Of a stretch of 11,873 bases of DNA, positions 5,499 through 11,873 are shown in pieces. Source of the DNA: DASSUC01 sp035649895 (lineage in GTDB: Bacteria; Actinomycetota; Actinomycetes; Mycobacteriales; Micromonosporaceae); contig DASRIS010000132.1 in NCBI GenBank assembly GCA_035649895.1, positions 1 through 11,873 of the forward strand, given 5' to 3'. Under the pieces are notes generated by a model, which did not search any database, was not told the origin of the DNA, and was given only the letters and a program-made list of their open reading frames with translations. The translations under genes and the position numbers were made by a program. How positions within the stretch are numbered: the first letter of the stretch is position 1; every line of letters starts with the position of its first letter.

Positions 5499-6725
5499 GT
5501 GAACATGGCCGCCATCCCCAGCCCGAGCACCGCCGTCTGGCACATCGGCTCGCTGCCGATCCGGGCGTACGCGCTCTGCATCATTCTCGGCATTGTCGCC
5601 GCGTGCGTGGTGGCCGAGATCCGCATGCGCCGCCGCGGCGCGCCGCCGTACGCCATCCTCGACATCGCTGTGTGGGCGGTGCCGTTCGGCATCATCGGCG
5701 CCCGCATCTATCACGTGCTCACCTCGCCGGGGGCGTACTTCGGCGAGAACGGGGAGCCGCTGAAGGCGCTCTACATCTGGGAGGGCGGCCTGGGGATCTG
5801 GGGGGCGATCGCCGGCGGCGCGGTCGGCGCCTGGCTCGCCTGCCGGCAGCTGGGCATCCCGTTCACCTTCGTGGCCGACGCGGTCGCGCCGGGGCTGCCG
5901 GTTGCACAGGCGGTCGGGCGGCTGGGCAACTGGTTCAACAACGAGCTCTACGGCAGCCAGACCACCCTGCCCTGGGGCCTTGAGGTGCACCAGCCGGACC
6001 GGAACAACCCTGGCGAGTTCCTGCGCGACGACGCCGGCAACCCGGTCCTGCTGCCCGGCCTCTACCACCCGACCTTCCTGTACGAGCTGCTGTGGAACCT
6101 CGGCGTCGCGGTCCTGGTGTGGCTCGCCGACCGGCGGTACCGGTTCGGCAAGGGCCGGGCGTTCGCGCTCTACGTGATGGCGTACACGGTGGGCCGGGCC
6201 TGGATCGAGGCGCTGCGGACCGACCCGGCCACCGAGGTCGCGGGCCTGCGCCTGAACATCTGGGTCGCGGTGCTGGTCTTCCTCGGCGCGCTGGTCTACT
6301 TCCTGCGGGTCCGCGGGCCGCAGGAGTACCTGCTGCCAGCTGACGGGCCGGGCTACCAGGTGGTGACCCGGGAGGAGTTCGAGGCCGGGGCGCTGGCCGG
6401 TGTCACGGAGGACATCACCGAGGAGACGGGCGCCGGCCCGGCCGCCGTGGACGAGCCGGCCGCCGTGGACGAGACCGCCCCGGTGGTGACCGGGAAGACC
6501 GCCGGAGAGAGCGCCGCGGGGACCGTCGAGGAGGCCCCGGCTGACCGGAACGCGGTCGAGGATGCCGCCGAGGCGGAGCCGGACGCCGGCCCCCGGGCCG
6601 GGACCGAGGCGGCGGTGGACGCCGAGCCGGACGGCGGTGCCGAGCCGGACGGCGGTGCCGAGCCGGACCGGGAGGTCGAGGTGCGGGCGGCCAGCGGCGA
6701 CTCCCGCTCCCGCGACGAGCGGTAG
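5499..6725 (+). CDS. lgt: Prolipoprotein diacylglyceryl transferase (Lgt)
   Basis: Lgt transfers diacylglycerol from phosphatidylglycerol to the lipobox cysteine of prelipoproteins, the first step of lipoprotein maturation in the cytoplasmic membrane. The family signature is clear: GRLGNWFNNELYG at residues 140-152, with R141, N144 and E149 matching essential residues of E. coli Lgt. R240 in LRTDP matches the essential C-terminal arginine. In the WEGGLGIWG segment (94-102), W101 stands where E. coli Lgt has His103; I recall this as common in actinobacteria. The seven-helix core ends near residue 270. Residues 277-408 are an Ala/Glu/Asp-rich tail predicted to be cytoplasmic and disordered, making the protein longer than the about 290 of E. 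coli but like mycobacterial Lgt. The start could instead be the ATG at 5505, two codons later. The monooxygenase gene follows after 39 bp and may be co-transcribed. Confidence 0.97.
   Translation: MNMAAIPSPSTAVWHIGSLPIRAYALCIILGIVAACVVAEIRMRRRGAPPYAILDIAVWAVPFGIIGARIYHVLTSPGAYFGENGEPLKALYIWEGGLGIWGAIAGGAVGAWLACRQLGIPFTFVADAVAPGLPVAQAVGRLGNWFNNELYGSQTTLPWGLEVHQPDRNNPGEFLRDDAGNPVLLPGLYHPTFLYELLWNLGVAVLVWLADRRYRFGKGRAFALYVMAYTVGRAWIEALRTDPATEVAGLRLNIWVAVLVFLGALVYFLRVRGPQEYLLPADGPGYQVVTREEFEAGALAGVTEDITEETGAGPAAVDEPAAVDETAPVVTGKTAGESAAGTVEEAPADRNAVEDAAEAEPDAGPRAGTEAAVDAEPDGGAEPDGGAEPDREVEVRAASGDSRSRDER
6441..6476 (+). repeat. Two 18-bp tandem units in the lgt tail
   Basis: GCCGCCGTGGACGAGCCG at 6441-6458 is followed by a near-copy at 6459-6476, identical over its first 15 bases. 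It encodes AAVDEP-AAVDET in the acidic tail of Lgt. The repeat is in frame. Confidence 0.75.
6621..6668 (+). repeat. 18-bp tandem repeat, 2.7 copies, in the lgt tail
   Basis: GCCGAGCCGGACGGCGGT occurs at 6621-6638 and 6639-6656 with a 12-base partial third copy at 6657-6668. It encodes AEPDGG-AEPDGG-AEPD. The repeat is in frame, so copy changes only lengthen or shorten the tail. Confidence 0.85.
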
Positions 6726-6764
6726 CGCCCGCAGGTCCCGACTACCGGCGAAGGAGCACCCCGC

Positions 6765-7937
6765 ATGCGCTCGGCGGTCGTGGTCGGCGCAGGCGTCGGT
6801 GGGCTGGCTGCGGCGGGGGCACTGGCACGTACCGGGTGGCGGGTCACGCTGCTCGAGCAGGCGGAGCGGCTGCGCGCCGACCGGGCCGGGCTGCTGTTGT
6901 GGCCGAACGGCGCCGGTGCGCTGCGCGAGCTGGGCCTCGGCGGGGGCCTGGACGGGGTGACCACGCCGGTGCTGCCCGACGGGATCCGCCGCCCGGACGG
7001 GCAGTGGCTGGTGCGGCCCGACCCGGAGCGGGCCCGGGCCGCGCCCGGCGTGGTGCACTCGGAGGACCTCCACGACACGCTCGTCGCTGGGCTTGGGGAC
7101 CAGGTCGAGGTGCGCCACGGCATCCAGGTACGCACGGTGCGGGTGTCCCGGGACGACCGGCCGGCGGTCGGCGACGGTCGCAGCACCTGGGAGGCGGACC
7201 TGGTGGTGGCCGCCGACGGTGCGCACAGCACGATCCGCCAGCGGCTGGCACCGCAGGCCGCCGTGGTCAGCGGGGGCTGGGCCGGCTGGCGGGCGGTGAT
7301 CCCGTGGTACCGCGCCTCAGCACTGCCGGCCGGGCTGGCCACCGGCGGCGAGACCATCGGCGTGGGCTACCGCTTCCAGTACGCGCCCCTGGGCGAGCGG
7401 GGCTCTGCCGGCGGGTCGACCCGCGGGGGCGTCTACTGGGTGGCCACCGCCCTCGGCGCACCCCGGCCTGAGCCGCCCGCCACCCAGCTCGCCCTGCTGC
7501 GCCGGTGGTTCGCCGGCTGGCACCCGCCCATCCCGGACCTGCTCGCCGCCACCGAGCCCGAGGACCTGGTCCAGCAGGCGGTCGAGGAGCTGCGGCCGGC
7601 ACCCCCCGGGTACGACTTCCCGTCCGGGCCGGGCGGGGTGGTGCTGCTCGGCGACGCGGCGCACACCATCGCAGACCACCTCGGCCAGGGCGCCTGCCTC
7701 GCGTTCGAGGACGCGGCGATCCTGCGGGCGGCCGGGCGTGAGGCGGTCCCGGGCGGGTCGCTGCGTGGCGCGCTGGAGGCATACACCCGGCAGCGCCAGC
7801 CGCGGGCGGAGCGGCTGGCCCGGCAGTCGCGCCGGATCGGGGCGGCGCTGGCGGCGCGCGGGTGGCTCGCCCAGCGGGCCCGGGCCGCGACACTTGGCCG
7901 GCTGATGGCGACCGCGACCCGGGACCTGTTCGGCTGA
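6765..7937 (+). CDS. FAD-dependent monooxygenase (UbiH/PHBH-type)
   Basis: This 390-residue flavoprotein belongs to the class A aromatic hydroxylase group, which inserts one oxygen atom into a substrate using FAD and NAD(P)H. The N-terminal VVVGAGVGG (GxGxxG at 8-13) binds the ADP part of FAD, with E31 in LLEQAE a likely ribose contact. A DG motif (AADGAHS, D151-G152) and a GD motif (LLGDAAHT, G296-D297) followed by GQGACLAFEDA complete the family fingerprint. No signal peptide or membrane helix is apparent, so it should be cytosolic. AAGGAG at 6751-6756, eight bases before the ATG, supports the start. The 39-bp gap to lgt suggests joint transcription, though the functions are not obviously linked. 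The substrate is unknown. It could serve catabolism, cofactor hydroxylation or a stray biosynthetic step; no biosynthetic cluster is visible around it. Confidence 0.92.
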   Translation: MRSAVVVGAGVGGLAAAGALARTGWRVTLLEQAERLRADRAGLLLWPNGAGALRELGLGGGLDGVTTPVLPDGIRRPDGQWLVRPDPERARAAPGVVHSEDLHDTLVAGLGDQVEVRHGIQVRTVRVSRDDRPAVGDGRSTWEADLVVAADGAHSTIRQRLAPQAAVVSGGWAGWRAVIPWYRASALPAGLATGGETIGVGYRFQYAPLGERGSAGGSTRGGVYWVATALGAPRPEPPATQLALLRRWFAGWHPPIPDLLAATEPEDLVQQAVEELRPAPPGYDFPSGPGGVVLLGDAAHTIADHLGQGACLAFEDAAILRAAGREAVPGGSLRGALEAYTRQRQPRAERLARQSRRIGAALAARGWLAQRARAATLGRLMATATRDLFG

Positions 7938-7946
7938 GCCTCCTGA

Positions 7947-7968
7947 GCTGGCCGCGCCTCTGGCCGGC
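7947..7968 (+). terminator. Candidate terminator hairpin after the monooxygenase gene
   Basis: GCTGGCC (7947-7953) pairs with GGCCGGC (7962-7968), seven pairs including one G-T, with an eight-base loop. It begins ten bases after the monooxygenase stop. No T-run follows, so confidence is modest. Confidence 0.4.
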
Positions 7969-8021
7969 CGTCCTGCGGTATGGGAATGGGCGTTCTTATG
8001 GAGTCTGCCCTCGTGCCGCCG

Positions 8022-8027
8022 TAAACT
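8022..8027 (+). promoter_or_regulatory. Candidate -10 element for gltB
   Basis: TAAACT fits TANNNT and is among the few AT-rich hexamers in the 191 bp before gltB. It would give a leader of roughly 95 bases. The -35 hexamer TGGAGT at 7999-8004 (17-bp spacer) is weak. I recognise no riboswitch or operator in the leader. Confidence 0.3.
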
Positions 8028-8117
8028 CGTGGCGCCCACCGATGTGGGCGTGCATCCGCATGGTGACCTAGTTCTGACAGGGCCGGCGCAGTCCCCGCAC
8101 GCGATCTACCAGACGAC

Positions 8118-8125
8118 GGGGAGGG
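8118..8125 (+). promoter_or_regulatory. Ribosome binding site for gltB
   Basis: GGGGAGGG lies three bases before the GTG at 8129; the core GGAGG leaves four. This sets the start so that the catalytic cysteine is residue 20 after a short propeptide. Confidence 0.7.
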
Positions 8126-8128
8126 CCC

Positions 8129-11873
<3,745 letters not shown>

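Noticed and set aside
5418..7226. A 602-codon minus-strand frame opposite lgt and the monooxygenase gene
   Set aside because: Both plus-strand genes carry unmistakable family motifs; the antisense frame has none and is a by-product of GC skew in codons.
7980..8024. A 14-codon frame (MGMGVLMESALVPP) upstream of gltB as a leader peptide
   Set aside because: It has no ribosome site, no run of regulatory codons and no paired attenuator hairpins, and its stop overlaps the candidate -10.

Overview
The window is very GC-rich chromosomal DNA with strong G/C preference at third codon positions, GTG starts, purine-rich ribosome sites and putative leaderless transcripts. This points to a high-GC actinomycete, and the gene content and protein style suggest Micromonosporaceae or a close relative. 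That placement is inference from style and remembered gene order, not from a marker gene. I see no CRISPR array, tRNA, rRNA, transposase or recognisable defence locus.

Layout. Bases 1-319 carry no convincing gene but hold several inverted repeats and are visibly less GC-rich than the rest. A CPA-type cation:proton antiporter (about 320-1429, +) then runs towards a small ATP-dependent DNA ligase (1475-2509, -). The ligase is preceded by a perfect 16-bp actinobacterial SOS (LexA) box at 2563-2578, and its start is best set at a GTG with a strong Shine-Dalgarno sequence. Divergent from the ligase is a 632-residue polytopic membrane protein of GT-C glycosyltransferase type (2785-4683, +). It converges on a NUDIX hydrolase (4894-5421, -).

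From 5499 on everything is on the + strand: lgt (lipoprotein diacylglyceryl transferase with a long acidic repeat-bearing tail), an FAD-dependent monooxygenase 39 bp behind it, and the 5' 1248 codons of gltB (glutamate synthase large subunit), which runs off the right edge. The 77 bp between the NUDIX gene and lgt contain two outward-facing -10 elements placed as expected for leaderless mRNAs.

How the genes relate. The window is mostly housekeeping: nitrogen assimilation (gltB), lipoprotein maturation (lgt), ion homeostasis (antiporter), DNA repair (ligase), nucleotide clean-up or similar (NUDIX), with two genes of unknown substrate (GT-C-like protein, monooxygenase). The most informative signals are the SOS box in front of a solo ATP-dependent ligase, and in-frame repeat expansions inside gltB (a 24-bp unit repeated about five times between the central and FMN domains, and an 18-bp duplication in the amidotransferase domain). 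I did not find evidence for an undescribed multi-gene system.
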